A model generated the notes under the pieces. The model was not told the DNA's origin and made no database searches. It saw nothing but the letters and a program-made list of their open reading frames with translations. A program made the translations under genes and the position numbers. DNA of 64,000 nucleotides from Corynebacterium sp. 13CS0277 (GTDB lineage: Bacteria > Actinomycetota > Actinomycetes > Mycobacteriales > Mycobacteriaceae). Numbering within the stretch: position 1 is the stretch's first letter; the number at the start of each line of letters is the position of its first letter. Positions 18,779-30,275 of the stretch are shown here, piece after piece. Location: contig NZ_PPDL01000004.1 of NCBI RefSeq assembly GCF_002994655.1, forward strand, positions 62,001 through 126,000. The letters run 5' to 3'.

Positions 18779-19816
18779 ATGCCAATGATGCCTGCTGTGG
18801 ACGCTAGCCGTGATGTGACGCTCGGGATTGTCATCGTGTCGTACGGGCACGAGAAAGAAATCGCCCGCCTTGTGGAATCGCTGACCCCCCAGCTCCGCGA
18901 CGGTGACCGCGTCATCGTCGTCGACAACAAGAAGCCGTGGCAGCTGACGGATGCTGGGGTGGCGACCATCATCCAGCACGACAATGGTGGTTTCGCCGCG
19001 GGCTGCAACATTGGCGCCCGCGCCGCAGGCGACGTCGATGTGTTGTTCTTCCTCAACCCCGACACTTACGTGAAGGACCCGCACCTGCTGGACGTGGTGC
19101 GCTCCGGGTGGGGCACCGACTTGGCGGCGTGGATGCCGTACCTGGTGCTGCCGGACGGCACCATCAACTCGGCGGGCAACGCGCTCCACATCTCCGGACT
19201 GAGTTGGGTCAACGGCTACGGGCAGGAACCCCGGATTGCCAATGAGTACGAGCCCATCAGCATCGCCTCCGGCGCCTGCTTGGCGGTGCGGCGCACCTGG
19301 TGGGAGCAGCTGGGCGGCATGGCGGAGCTGTACTTCATGTACCACGAGGACACGGATTTCTCCGCCCGCGTGTTGCTCGCCGGCGGCACCATTGGCCTGC
19401 TGCGGGGCGCGGTCGTGCACCACGACTACGACTACGGCAAGGGCGACTACAAGTGGATTTATATTGAGCGCAACCGGCTCGTGTTCATCCTCGGCACCTG
19501 GCCGCTGTCGGTGATTGCGGTGCTGCTGCCGCAACTCGTGGCCGTCGGGGTGGGGCTGTGGGGCATCGCCGCCCTGCAGGGCCGTCTCGGCTTGAAGGTG
19601 CAGTCGACGAAACTGCTGCTGAAGTCCCTGCCGCAGGTGTGGCGTTTCCGGCGGGCAGTTGCCAAGCAGCGCCGCATCAGCGGGGCGGAATTTCTCGCCC
19701 ACATGGACGCCAGCGTTGACAATCCTTTCCTGGGGGCAGTGGCCGGTAACCGTCTGGTGGCGGCCGGCTACCGCCGCTACTACGAGTTGGCGTCCGCGGC
19801 GATCCGGCGCAAGTAG
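18779..19816 (+). CDS. GT2 glycosyltransferase, rhamnosyltransferase-like
   Basis: This 345-residue protein has the GT-A start ([10 protein letters not shown]), [15 protein letters not shown], the DxD-like NPDTYV and the [12 protein letters not shown] motif common in rhamnosyl- and galactofuranosyl-transferases. A hydrophobic segment (about 225-265) suggests membrane association. It lies tail to tail with rmlA and their 3' ends overlap by 37 nt. The neighbouring dTDP-rhamnose genes make a rhamnosyl donor plausible, but it is not proven. The start was placed at 18779 because of the -10 box 7 nt upstream; two further in-frame ATGs follow immediately. Confidence 0.82.
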   Translation: MPMMPAVDASRDVTLGIVIVSYGHEKEIARLVESLTPQLRDGDRVIVVDNKKPWQLTDAGVATIIQHDNGGFAAGCNIGARAAGDVDVLFFLNPDTYVKDPHLLDVVRSGWGTDLAAWMPYLVLPDGTINSAGNALHISGLSWVNGYGQEPRIANEYEPISIASGACLAVRRTWWEQLGGMAELYFMYHEDTDFSARVLLAGGTIGLLRGAVVHHDYDYGKGDYKWIYIERNRLVFILGTWPLSVIAVLLPQLVAVGVGLWGIAALQGRLGLKVQSTKLLLKSLPQVWRFRRAVAKQRRISGAEFLAHMDASVDNPFLGAVAGNRLVAAGYRRYYELASAAIRRK

Positions 19817-20643
19817 TCCCCGTACCCGGACTTCACGAGCGGCTCCGCCAACGCCAACAGTTGGGCGTCGTCAATGATGCCCGCACGGAAGGCAGCGACC
19901 TCGGGGCTGCCAATGATGTTGCCGGTGCGTTTCTGAAGGACCTCCACGTAGGCGCTCGCCTCACTCATGGAGTCAATGGTGCCCGTGTCGAGCCACACGT
20001 CGCCGCGCGAGAGGCGCTGCACCTTCAACTTTCCGCGGCGGAGATATTCCTCATTGACGCTTGTGATCTCCAGTTCGCCGCGCGCCGACGGGGTGATCGA
20101 TTTTGCGATGTCGACGACATCATTGTCGTAGAAGTACAAACCCACCACCGCGTAGTTCGACTTCGGGTGGGTGGGCTTTTCCTCAATCGACACGGCAGTG
20201 AGGTTCTCGTCGAATTCGACCACGCCGTAGCGCTCCGGGTCGGACACCTGGTAAGCGAACACCACACCCCCGTCGGGCTCGGGCACCTCGTCAAGGAAGT
20301 GCCGCCCGTCGAAGATGTTGTCGCCCAGCACCAACGCCACCGAATCGTCGCCAATGAACGACTCGCCAATGATGAACGCCTGCGCCAACCCGTCCGGGGA
20401 CGGCTGTTCCGCGTACTGCAGGTTCAGGCCCCACTCGTGGCCGTCGCCGAGGAGGCGGCGGAACTGGGGGGAGTCCTCCGGGGTGGTGATGATGAGGATG
20501 TCGCGGATGCCGGCCTGGATGAGAGTCGACAGCGGGTAATACACCATGGGCTTGTCATAGATCGGCATCAGCTGCTTCGAGATGCCCTTCGTGATCGGGT
20601 ACAGGCGGGTGCCGGAACCACCGGCGAGGATGATGCCCTTCAT
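19780..20643 (-). CDS. rmlA: Glucose-1-phosphate thymidylyltransferase
   Basis: This 287-residue nucleotidyltransferase makes dTDP-glucose from glucose-1-phosphate and dTTP, the first step to dTDP-L-rhamnose. It has the signature [13 protein letters not shown], then [19 protein letters not shown] and SIEEKPTHP. Its length is normal. Its ATG is at 20643 and shares one base with the end of rmlCD. The last 37 nt are antisense to the end of the GT2 gene. Rhamnose is needed for the arabinogalactan linker unit, so the pathway should be essential. Confidence 0.96.
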   Translation of the reverse strand: MKGIILAGGSGTRLYPITKGISKQLMPIYDKPMVYYPLSTLIQAGIRDILIITTPEDSPQFRRLLGDGHEWGLNLQYAEQPSPDGLAQAFIIGESFIGDDSVALVLGDNIFDGRHFLDEVPEPDGGVVFAYQVSDPERYGVVEFDENLTAVSIEEKPTHPKSNYAVVGLYFYDNDVVDIAKSITPSARGELEITSVNEEYLRRGKLKVQRLSRGDVWLDTGTIDSMSEASAYVEVLQKRTGNIIGSPEVAAFRAGIIDDAQLLALAEPLVKSGYGDYLRRIAADANS

Positions 20644-22019
20644 CAGGACTCCTTGTCCAAGGTGTGCAGGTAGGCGGCCAGTCCGTCACGCCAATCGGCG
20701 GGGACGAAGCCGGTGGATTCGAGCCGCGATAGGTCCATCACGCTGCCCAAGGGGCGGGGCGCGGGCGCCGGGTACTCGGAGGTGGGGATCCGCCCCACAG
20801 GGGGTTTCCCAAGGTGCGCGAACACGATGTCGGCGACATCCGCCCAGGAGGCGGGCTCACCCCCGCAGGTCACATTGACCACGCCCGTGACGTCGGAATC
20901 CACGAGGTGGGCGGTCGCCCGGGCCAGCTCGGTGGCGAAAGTGATACGCCCAATCTGGTCGTCCACCACCTTCGGCTCCACACCGCGGCGCGCAAGGTCG
21001 TACATGGTGCGCACGAAGTTCTTCCCCTGGCCCACCACCCACGTGGTGCGCAGCACCAGCGCCCCCGGCGCCGTGAGGGCGGCAATATCTCCGGCGGCTT
21101 TCGTCTGCCCGTACACCCCCAGGGGGCTCAACGGCTCATCCTCCCGGTGCGGCTGCACCGTGCCGTCAAACACGTACTCGGAGGAGTAGTGCACGAGACG
21201 AATGTGGAACTCTGTGCACAGACGTGCCAGTTTCCCCACCGCGGCAGCATTGATCGCCCACGCGTCCGCCCGGCCCTCACCCTCAGCGGCATCGACCTGG
21301 GTGTAGGCGGCCGCGTTGATGATCGTGCCAATGCTGCGCCACGGGCGGAGCGCCCGCAACTCTTCGTAATCCATGGCCGCCACCGCGGCGAGGTCAATGT
21401 CCTCCCGGTCGAGGAACTCCACCTGCTTCCTGCCCGCCAACTCGCCGCGAAGCGCGGTGCCCAATTGGCCACCTGCCCCGAACACTAAGGTGGTGCGCGG
21501 CGGCACAGGGGTCGCGTTCGCCAATGGGGGGTGCTGGCGGTCCTTGTCGCTGATCTCGGTGGGCTCCAGCGGCCAGTCAATGATGTCCAGGTTGACGAAG
21601 TAGTACTGGGCGTCCGGCCGCCAATGGTCATTGACGAGGTAGGAGTAGACGGTGTCGTCTTCGAGGGCCTGGAACCCATTGGCGACGCCCCGGGGCACGA
21701 AGACCGCGGTGTGGGGGTCAATGCGGTGCGTGTAGGTGGCGCCGAAGGTGGGGCTATCTTCCCGCAGGTCGCACCAGCCGCCCATGACGGCACCGTGGGC
21801 GACGGAGACAAGCTTGTCCCAGGGTTCCGCGTGCAGGCCACGGGTCACACCCTTGTGGGCGTTGTAGGACATGTTGTTCTGCACGGGGCCGAAGTCGGGG
21901 ATGCCGGGCATGGCGTCCCGGTTCCAGTTCTCCTTGAACCAGCCGCGGGCATCGCCATGGACCGTCAAATCGACGACGAGGAGCCCGTCAATGGCAGTCG
22001 AGTGCACAGCAGTAGTCAT
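20643..22019 (-). CDS. rmlCD: Fused dTDP-4-dehydrorhamnose 3,5-epimerase / reductase
   Basis: This 458-residue bifunctional enzyme has an RmlC cupin domain at about 1-180 ([32 protein letters not shown]). An RmlD SDR domain follows at about 188-458, beginning with [12 protein letters not shown] and with the YSSEYVFDG and YGQTKAAGD motifs. It carries out the last two steps to dTDP-L-rhamnose. The fusion is characteristic of Corynebacterium, whereas mycobacteria use separate genes. It lies 9 nt downstream of rmlB. Confidence 0.95.
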   Translation of the reverse strand: MTTAVHSTAIDGLLVVDLTVHGDARGWFKENWNRDAMPGIPDFGPVQNNMSYNAHKGVTRGLHAEPWDKLVSVAHGAVMGGWCDLREDSPTFGATYTHRIDPHTAVFVPRGVANGFQALEDDTVYSYLVNDHWRPDAQYYFVNLDIIDWPLEPTEISDKDRQHPPLANATPVPPRTTLVFGAGGQLGTALRGELAGRKQVEFLDREDIDLAAVAAMDYEELRALRPWRSIGTIINAAAYTQVDAAEGEGRADAWAINAAAVGKLARLCTEFHIRLVHYSSEYVFDGTVQPHREDEPLSPLGVYGQTKAAGDIAALTAPGALVLRTTWVVGQGKNFVRTMYDLARRGVEPKVVDDQIGRITFATELARATAHLVDSDVTGVVNVTCGGEPASWADVADIVFAHLGKPPVGRIPTSEYPAPAPRPLGSVMDLSRLESTGFVPADWRDGLAAYLHTLDKES

Positions 22020-22028
22020 GGTGTGCTC

Positions 22029-24182
<2,154 letters not shown>

Positions 24183-24186
<4 letters not shown>

Positions 24187-25544
24187 AGGGTCGCCTCCGG
24201 GAACTCCGGCAGCGCCAACTGGTGCAGCCACGCCCCCCACAGGGCGTCCAGGGCGGCGGCGTCGGCACCCTCCGCGAGGAACGCGTTTTTCACATCAAGG
24301 GGCTCCACCACCGAGTGGCGGGCGCCCGCCACGTAGCGGCGCACCGCCGCGAAGAACACCTCATCGCCCACCAGGACGCGCAGCGCGTGGAGGAACAACG
24401 CGCCCCGCTTGTACACCCGGTCGTCGAACATGTCCTTCGGCCCTGGGTCGCCCAGCAGCACATCCTGCGGCAGCTGCGCCAAAATGTCGTAGTGGCGGCG
24501 CGCCGGCACCGCGGCCGGTACCCCCTGGGAGGCTTCGAACCACAACCATTCGGCGTAGCAGGCGAAACCCTCGTTGAGCCAAATGTCATTCCACTGCGCC
24601 AACCCCAGGCTGTTGCCGAACCATTGGTGGGCGAGCTCGTGGGCAATGAGCCGCTCCCACGTTTTCTCCCCGGTGGCGTGATTCCGCCCAAAGATGGACA
24701 GGGCTTGGGCCTCGAGGGGGATCTCCAGGGGGTCGTCGGTGACGACGACGGTGTATGCGCGGAACGGGTACGGGCCAAACAGGTCGCTGAACACATCGAG
24801 CATGCGGGCCTGGTCGGCGAAGTCGTGTGCGAAATAGGCGCGCAGCCCCGCCGGCAGGTAGGCGCGCACCGGCACCGGGGCGTCTTGGAGGACGAGTTCC
24901 TGGTAGTCGCCGACCTGCACGGTCGCCAGGTAGGACGCCATGGGGTGGTGGGTGCGGTAGTGCCAGGTGGTGCGGGAGCCGCCGCGGGTGGTGCCGAGGA
25001 GTTCCCCATTGGCAATGACCCGGTAGGGGTTATCCGCGCTGATGAGGAAGTCGTAGGTGGCTTTCTCGTCGGGGGTGTCGTCGCAGGGGAACCAGGAGGG
25101 TGCCCCGCAGGGTTGGGAGGCGACGAGGGAACCGTTGCTCAGTTCCTCCCACCCGATCTCCCCCCACAGGGTTGCCAGGGGGCGGGGCGTGCCGCCGTAG
25201 GTGATGGCGAGCTGGAATTCCTCATCCTGGGGGATGGGTTCACTGAACGTGATGGTGAGTTTCTCGCCGTGGTGGCGGGTCTTCGCCACCCGAATGCCCG
25301 CCGGGCCGTGCAGCAGCCGCACCTTCCTCACCGTGAGGTTGTGCGCCAGGTCGAGGGTGCAGCGGGTGAGCGCCACATAGTTGTCGAGGGTGAGGGTGGC
25401 GGTGCCGTCGAGGCGGTTGGGGCCGACGCGGTAGTCGAGCTCCAGCCGGTAGTGGCGGACGTGGAACCCGAGGTTGAAGTCGACGCCGGTGTAGGAGTCG
25501 CGGGTGCCGGGGATGGGGGTGGAGCGTAGCCGCCGGGCGGTCAT
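24183..25544 (-). CDS. M1-family zinc metallopeptidase
   Basis: This 453-residue aminopeptidase-like protein has the zinc motif HELAHQWFGN followed by the third ligand in NEGFACYAEW. An N-terminal beta-sandwich (about 20-210) precedes the catalytic domain. The usual substrate-binding GxMEN motif is not conserved: the corresponding place reads LEAQALSIFG. It lacks the C-terminal armadillo domain of PepN, which explains the short length. No signal peptide is obvious. It is translationally coupled to the mycolyltransferase upstream (1-nt overlap) and the membrane protein downstream (4-nt overlap). Confidence 0.87.
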
Positions 25545-26611
25545 CAGATGCCCAGGCCGCGGACGAACGTCGGCCAGGACTTCACCAGGGCGTCCTGCCA
25601 GTAGCCCCAGGAGTGGGTGCCGTTGGGGGAGAAATCATAGGTGGCGGGGATACCAGCCTGGGTGAGCTTCGCTTCAAGGTTGTGGGTGCACACGTTGGAC
25701 ACGGCTTCAATCATGCCACCGTTGACGACGTGGGTCTGCACCGTCAATGTGGGCGTGATGAAGGGGCTGGACCACAGGTCCCAGCGGCCGGCGAGCCCGG
25801 AGCCGTTGGAGATGAACAATTCCGTGCCGCGGAGCTTGTGGGCGCCGGCGAGTGCGTCGTTGTGGAGGTAGGTGGGGGTGCCGGGCTTGCCCCACATGCG
25901 GGTGGGGTTGGCGCCGGCCCGCACGCCGACGACGGTGGCGATGGTGAGCTGCCCGAGGGGGGTGTTGGTTTCGGCGCAGCCAGAGAAGGAACCGACGGCG
26001 TCATAGAAGCCGGGGTTGTGTTCCGCGAGCGCCAGGGAGGAGGTGGCGGACATGGACATGCCGGCGATGGCGCGTTTGCTGTTGGCCCGGTAGCGGGCTT
26101 CGATGGGGCCGGGGAGTTCCTTGGTGAGGAACGTTTCCCACTTTTGCACCCCGCCGAGGGCGGGTTCGGGTTCCAGCCAGTCGGTGTAGTAGGACATGCG
26201 CCCCGCCATGGGGATGACGACGTTGATGTTTTTGTCCTGGTAGAACTCGAGCGCGTTGGTGGACATCACCCAGTTGAGCCCGCCTTCACCACCGTCGGCC
26301 CCGTTGAGGAGGTAGAGGGTGGGGCGGCCGGGCTCGGTGGCGGGGATGACGAGCAGCGGGATGTCGCGGCCCATGCTGGGGGAGTGGGCCCAGATTTCTT
26401 CGACGCGGCCGGGGAAGTGGGCGGTCTTTTCCCGCCACTGGGGGGTGGCGTCCAGTGCGGGTGCCTGGGTGGTGATCCGCGCCTGGGGTGCGGTGCCGGC
26501 GACGGTGGCGGCGGGGGTGCCGGCCTGGGCGGGGGTGGCGGCGAGCGCGGTGGCGGCGGCGAGGCTGAGGGCGAGTGCTGCGGTGCGGCGGCGGAGCATG
26601 GGGACCTTCAC
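25544..26611 (-). CDS. Mycolyltransferase (antigen 85-like)
   Basis: This 355-residue secreted alpha/beta-hydrolase transfers mycolic acids between trehalose mycolates or onto arabinogalactan. The signal peptide (about 1-30) ends with AQA. The nucleophile is S186 in AGMSMSA, and the catalytic His is H333 in THSWGYW, as in antigen 85. The LNGADGGEG loop and SYYTDW are family features. It has no C-terminal extension. It is the last of three tandem paralogues and follows a 12-bp hairpin after the second one. GAAGG lies upstream of ATG 26611. Confidence 0.93.
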   Translation of the reverse strand: MKVPMLRRRTAALALSLAAATALAATPAQAGTPAATVAGTAPQARITTQAPALDATPQWREKTAHFPGRVEEIWAHSPSMGRDIPLLVIPATEPGRPTLYLLNGADGGEGGLNWVMSTNALEFYQDKNINVVIPMAGRMSYYTDWLEPEPALGGVQKWETFLTKELPGPIEARYRANSKRAIAGMSMSATSSLALAEHNPGFYDAVGSFSGCAETNTPLGQLTIATVVGVRAGANPTRMWGKPGTPTYLHNDALAGAHKLRGTELFISNGSGLAGRWDLWSSPFITPTLTVQTHVVNGGMIEAVSNVCTHNLEAKLTQAGIPATYDFSPNGTHSWGYWQDALVKSWPTFVRGLGI

Positions 26612-26625
26612 TGGTGTGGGTGTGG

Positions 26626-26656
26626 CTGCGCCGCCGGTGGGGTTCCGGCGGCGCAG
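26626..26656 (-). terminator. Intergenic hairpin between two mycolyltransferase genes
   Basis: A perfect 12-bp stem, CTGCGCCGCCGG / CCGGCGGCGCAG, has a 7-nt loop. There is no T-run on the minus strand, so it may attenuate or stabilise the transcript instead of ending it fully. Confidence 0.55.
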
Positions 26657-26670
26657 GGTGAAATGAGGGG

Positions 26671-28197
26671 CTAGTCGGCGGGTGCCGGGGCGGGAGCCTC
26701 AGACGGGGCAGGTGCCTCGGAGGCGGGGGCCTCGGAGGGCGCTGCGGGCGGCTGGGGTGCTTCGCTGCCGTCGGCGGCCTTGTCGGCGTTGGAGTTCGCG
26801 GAGTTCGACTCCGGCGGCTCGGTGTCCTGCGGGTTCGGCGCCACACTCGGGGTGGTGCTCGGGGCGGCGGGCTGGCGGCGGCGGTCGGTGGATCCGGGGG
26901 AGGAGCCGGACGGGCCGGACAGGGTATCGACGCCCTTGTCGAGGTACTCGTCGAGGCCGGTCACGGAGGACAGTGCGGAGGAGCCGAGGCTGCTGCCAAT
27001 GGAACCCCCGTCGGAGCCGAGGACGCGCTTGATGCCGTAGCGGTAGGAGGCACCGTCGTCGTGGCCCCACGGCTTCGGCGGGAACAGATCACCCTCCTTG
27101 ACTTCCATGCCCCAGGCCTTCGCGAAGGTGGGCCAGGAGTCACGCAGGTCGAGAGCCCAGTACGTCCACGTGTGGGTGCCGTTCTCACGGAAGTTGAAGG
27201 TGGCGGGAATGTTTTCCTCCCGCAGCTTCGCCTTGAGGTCGTGGGTGCAGGCGTTGGTGACGCCCTCGATGATCGCGCCGTCGACGATGCGGGCGAAGAA
27301 GCTCGCCAGGTTCCAGTCGACCGTTTCGGAGGCGAGGAGGTCCTCGGTGCCGGGGAAACCGGAGCCGTTGGACACGTAGATTTCGGTGTCGCGCAGCTGG
27401 TCCGCGTTCGCCAGCGCATCGTTGTAGGTGCGGGTGGCGGAGAACAGCGGGCCCCACGCGGTCCAGGCGGAGGCGTCGCCGCGCAGCATCGTCAGGAACG
27501 TCGACAGCAGCCCCCAGATCGTCGAGGAGGTGGCCGCACACCCGGAGAAGGAACCGACAGCCTCGTAGAAGCCGGGGTTGTGCTCCGCGAGGAGGAGGGA
27601 GGAGGTGGCGGACATCGACATGCCGGCCACGCCGCGCTGCCCGTTGCCGCCAATGTGGGCTTCCAGCGGGCCGGGGAGTTCCTTCGTCAGGAACGTCTCC
27701 CACATCTGCTTGCCGCCGAGAGCGATCGACGGGTTAATCCAGTCCGTGTAGTAGGAGAACGCGCCCTGCATCGGGATGACGACGTTGACGTCCTTGTCCT
27801 TGTAGAACTCGACGACGTCGGTCTGCATGATCCAGTTCGCGCGGCCCTCGCCACCGTCACCACCGTTGAGGAGGTACAGGGTGGGGCGCGGCTTGGAGGT
27901 GTCGCCACCGCGGATCACCAGCAGGGGGATGCGGCGCTGCATGGAGGGCGAGTACGCCCAAATTTCATCCACGGCGCCCTTCTTCGCCTTGATGCGGGGG
28001 TGCCACAGCGGCTCCCGCAGGCGGCCCTCGTTGACGGCCTTCTGCATGTCGTCGGGGTAGCCAATGGTGAGGGTCGCCTGCTCCGCACCGTCGGCGACGA
28101 TTGCGGGGTCCGTGCCGGCGGGGGCGATGGGGGCGAACGTGACGGCGGCGGCCGTCGCGAGCGCCAGCGCCTTGAGGGCAGTGCGGGTCAAAGCCAT
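26671..28197 (-). CDS. Mycolyltransferase with disordered Pro/Ala/Ser tail
   Basis: This 508-residue protein has a signal peptide (about 1-27). An antigen-85-like domain follows, with nucleophile S194 in AGMSMSA and the His region THTWTYW. It then carries about 130 extra C-terminal residues. The tail begins with a Gly/Ser stretch near residue 400 and becomes a Pro/Ala/Ser/Glu-rich low-complexity segment to the end (APSEAPAP-like repeats). The tail has no LGFP repeats, unlike PS1/Cop1 of C. glutamicum. It may span or anchor in the cell wall. GGAG precedes ATG 28197. Confidence 0.92.
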   Translation of the reverse strand: MALTRTALKALALATAAAVTFAPIAPAGTDPAIVADGAEQATLTIGYPDDMQKAVNEGRLREPLWHPRIKAKKGAVDEIWAYSPSMQRRIPLLVIRGGDTSKPRPTLYLLNGGDGGEGRANWIMQTDVVEFYKDKDVNVVIPMQGAFSYYTDWINPSIALGGKQMWETFLTKELPGPLEAHIGGNGQRGVAGMSMSATSSLLLAEHNPGFYEAVGSFSGCAATSSTIWGLLSTFLTMLRGDASAWTAWGPLFSATRTYNDALANADQLRDTEIYVSNGSGFPGTEDLLASETVDWNLASFFARIVDGAIIEGVTNACTHDLKAKLREENIPATFNFRENGTHTWTYWALDLRDSWPTFAKAWGMEVKEGDLFPPKPWGHDDGASYRYGIKRVLGSDGGSIGSSLGSSALSSVTGLDEYLDKGVDTLSGPSGSSPGSTDRRRQPAAPSTTPSVAPNPQDTEPPESNSANSNADKAADGSEAPQPPAAPSEAPASEAPAPSEAPAPAPAD

Positions 28198-28296
28198 GGG
28201 AAACCTAGTCTCCTACGAAAGGGGTGAGCGAAATACGTCGAAAAACAACAACCACGCCCTGCGTGCCGCGCCCCCGTGACAGGGAGTGGCAGGCGT

Positions 28297-28359
28297 GGGG
28301 GAAGAAGACACGAAGAAGCGCAAAGGGGAAAAGGGGCGAAGAAGAAAAAGAAGAAAAAG
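28297..28359 (+). repeat. Purine-only-rich tract between mycolyltransferase genes
   Basis: The 234-nt gap 28198-28431 holds a G/A tract that ends in two direct copies of GAAGAAAAA (28341-28349 and 28350-28358). Read on the minus strand it is a CT-rich, T-run-containing tail about 70 nt after the stop of the preceding mycolyltransferase, so it may be part of a terminator. Confidence 0.5.
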
Positions 28360-28431
28360 CTGTGGGCCGCCGGGCGACTGCGCACTCACTGTATCGGGTG
28401 CGTCGCCGCCCGCGCGAGACCGCGCAGCGGC

Positions 28432-29520
28432 TTAAGGCTGCTGCTCGGCCTCCGGCAGGCCCATCGCCCGGGCGAACGTCGGCCAGGATGCCCGCAGGTC
28501 ATCCTGCCAGTAGCCCCAGGAGTGGGTGCCGTTCGGGCGGAAGTTCCAGTCGGCGGGGATGCCGGCCGCATCCAGCTTGGCCTTGAGGTCGTGGGTGCAC
28601 ACGTTCGTCGCGCCCTCGATCGCGCCACCAGTGATGACGTTCGTGGCGACACCCACCGGGTCGCCCTTGATGCGGGGGCTCGACGGCAGGTCGTGCACGC
28701 CGGCCAGGCCGGAGGAGTTCGAGATGTACATGGGGGTGCCGCGCAGCTTCTCCGCGTTGAGGAGCGCATCGTTGTACAGGCGCGTCGGCGAGTTCTGCGG
28801 GCCCCACATCTGCTCAATGGTGGCCCGGCCCCGGTTGAGGGTGACGGCGACGGCGGCGAGCCCCAGGCCCACGTTCGTCTGGGCGCACCCGGAGAAGCTG
28901 CCAATGGCGTCGTAGAACCCCGGGTGGTGCTGCGCGTACAGCAGGGTGGTGGTGGCGGTCATCGACATGCCGGCGATGGCGCGCTTGCCGTTGGCGCCGA
29001 GGTAGTCCTCGATGGGCTGCGGCAGTTCCTTCGTCAGGAACGTCTCCCACATCTGCTTGCCACCCAGGTAGGCGTTGGTGTTCTCCCAGTCGGTGTAGTA
29101 GGAGAAGCGGCCCGACATGGGGATGACGACGTTGACGTTCTTGTCCCAGTAGTAGGCCAGCGCGTCGGACTGCATCGCCCAGTTCGCGCGGCCCTCGCCG
29201 CCGTCACCACCATTGAGGAGGTACAGGGTCGGCCGGTTCGGTTCCGCGGCCCGCAGCACGAGCAGCGGCACGTCGCGGTCCATGGACGGCGAGTGCGCCC
29301 ACACTTCCTTCACACGGTCGGGGGCGAAGGTGGTGATTTCCCGCCACTTCAACTCGGTGCCGGGCTTGGCGCCCTCGGTGAGGGTGGCGCGCGGCGTGGT
29401 GCCGGCGTACTCGGCGGCCGGGGTGCCGGCGAGCGCGGGGGCGGCGCTGACGGTGGCGACGCCGCACAGTGCGGCGGTCGCGAGCCGGAGGGCGCGCACG
29501 GTGAGGGCGTGTCGGGTCAT
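28432..29520 (-). CDS. Mycolyltransferase (antigen 85-like)
   Basis: This 362-residue secreted enzyme has a signal peptide of about 30 residues, nucleophile S186 in AGMSMTA and catalytic His in THSWGYW. It is closer to the 355-residue paralogue than to the 508-residue one, and again lacks a C-terminal extension. It is the first of three paralogues read right to left. ATG 29520 follows GAGAGGA at a rather long distance. Corynebacteria usually carry several such enzymes with overlapping roles in forming the mycomembrane. Confidence 0.93.
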   Translation of the reverse strand: MTRHALTVRALRLATAALCGVATVSAAPALAGTPAAEYAGTTPRATLTEGAKPGTELKWREITTFAPDRVKEVWAHSPSMDRDVPLLVLRAAEPNRPTLYLLNGGDGGEGRANWAMQSDALAYYWDKNVNVVIPMSGRFSYYTDWENTNAYLGGKQMWETFLTKELPQPIEDYLGANGKRAIAGMSMTATTTLLYAQHHPGFYDAIGSFSGCAQTNVGLGLAAVAVTLNRGRATIEQMWGPQNSPTRLYNDALLNAEKLRGTPMYISNSSGLAGVHDLPSSPRIKGDPVGVATNVITGGAIEGATNVCTHDLKAKLDAAGIPADWNFRPNGTHSWGYWQDDLRASWPTFARAMGLPEAEQQP

Positions 29521-29767
29521 GGGGTGAAGAATCCTCTCAGCACCAGGTCACGGGGAAGCAGTGGGGCACAAGGCCCGTCGGTGGGGGTGGAACATCAGCC
29601 GCGCCCACAGCAGGACTGTCGGTGGCGGGTGCCGTGACGTTACGGGCAGTCATCAGCAGGACCACACGAGGGCTGTGGCTCATGTTTCGCTAGTGAATGA
29701 AGTTACGGGCTGGTGTGGGGTGTTGGCAACCCATTTGGCCCGCTCGCGTGCAACAATCACACATCAT

Positions 29768-29801
29768 GTGTAACGCCGCGGCCGTGTGGCGCGGTTACAC
29801 T
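29768..29801 (+). promoter_or_regulatory. Inverted repeat over a -10 box, upstream of the small PorA-like ORF
   Basis: GTGTAAC (29768-29774) and GTTACAC (29794-29800) form an inverted repeat, and the right arm overlaps a -10-like TACACT (29796-29801). A second palindrome, ACACAT-C-ATGTGT, lies at 29759-29771. Further left, GTTACGGGC occurs twice (29639-29647, 29702-29710). The 386-nt gap 29521-29906 holds no other gene that I can support. Confidence 0.5.
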
Positions 29802-29906
29802 AGCGCCGCCGCACCCCGGCCCGCGCCACATCTGTGGTCGCGCACGCCCCGGGCGTGGGGCACCTCGTTCATCCTGTCACCTCGGTTTTTTAAGGACATT
29901 TTTCTC

Positions 29907-30017
29907 GTGCAGTTCATCGAATCGATCATCGTCCAGATCAACGCTTTCCTCGGCTCCCTCCTTCACGCGGGTTCCTCCGCGTCGTCCTGGGTGGGCGCCA
30001 CCCTGCACCTGTTCTAA
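29907..30017 (+). CDS. 36-residue PorA-like small mycomembrane peptide (candidate)
   Basis: The GTG start at 29907 is preceded by TAAGGA and the stop is TAA at 30015-30017. The peptide begins (M)QFIESIIVQINAFLG, has no signal peptide, and is amphipathic, with a C-terminal AGSSASSWVGATLHLF. Size, lack of signal and the SSxWxGA stretch recall PorA of C. glutamicum, a mycoloylated pore-forming peptide, but this comparison is from memory and short. It lies just after the mycolyltransferase cluster, has its own promoter and operator, and is followed by hairpins. It could instead be a leader peptide. Confidence 0.45.
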   Translation: MQFIESIIVQINAFLGSLLHAGSSASSWVGATLHLF

Positions 30018-30070
30018 GGAGCCGACGCATCACCGCCACCGCATGTGGCGTGTGCTGCCCGCACCCCACC

Positions 30071-30213
30071 GCACCCCCGCCACTGGCCCCGCGCCTGGTG
30101 CCGGGGGTGCCGCGCTGTGTGGGGTGGCGGCGGATTCGCATCGACGGCGCGCCGCCACCCCTCCCGCGTACCCCTGCGGCGGGCATGCAGGCGGGGCGCG
30201 GTGTGGGGGTACG
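30071..30213 (+). terminator. Three consecutive GC-rich hairpins before lpd
   Basis: The stems are 30071-30079/30102-30110 (GCACCCCCG), 30121-30132/30150-30161 (GGGGTGGCGGCG) and 30167-30174/30206-30213 (CGTACCCC). No T-run follows. They may end the small-ORF transcript or be a structured RNA. Confidence 0.5.
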
Positions 30214-30262
30214 AGGGGGGAGTGTGGCCGGGGTGGGGTATCGCACGATTCGGGGTTGCACG

Positions 30263-30268
30263 TATCAT
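30263..30268 (+). promoter_or_regulatory. -10 box for leaderless lpd
   Basis: TATCAT is followed by 7 nt and GTG 30276. The box overlaps the in-frame ATG 30267, arguing against that ATG as the start. Confidence 0.6.
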
Positions 30269-30275
30269 GTCAGGC

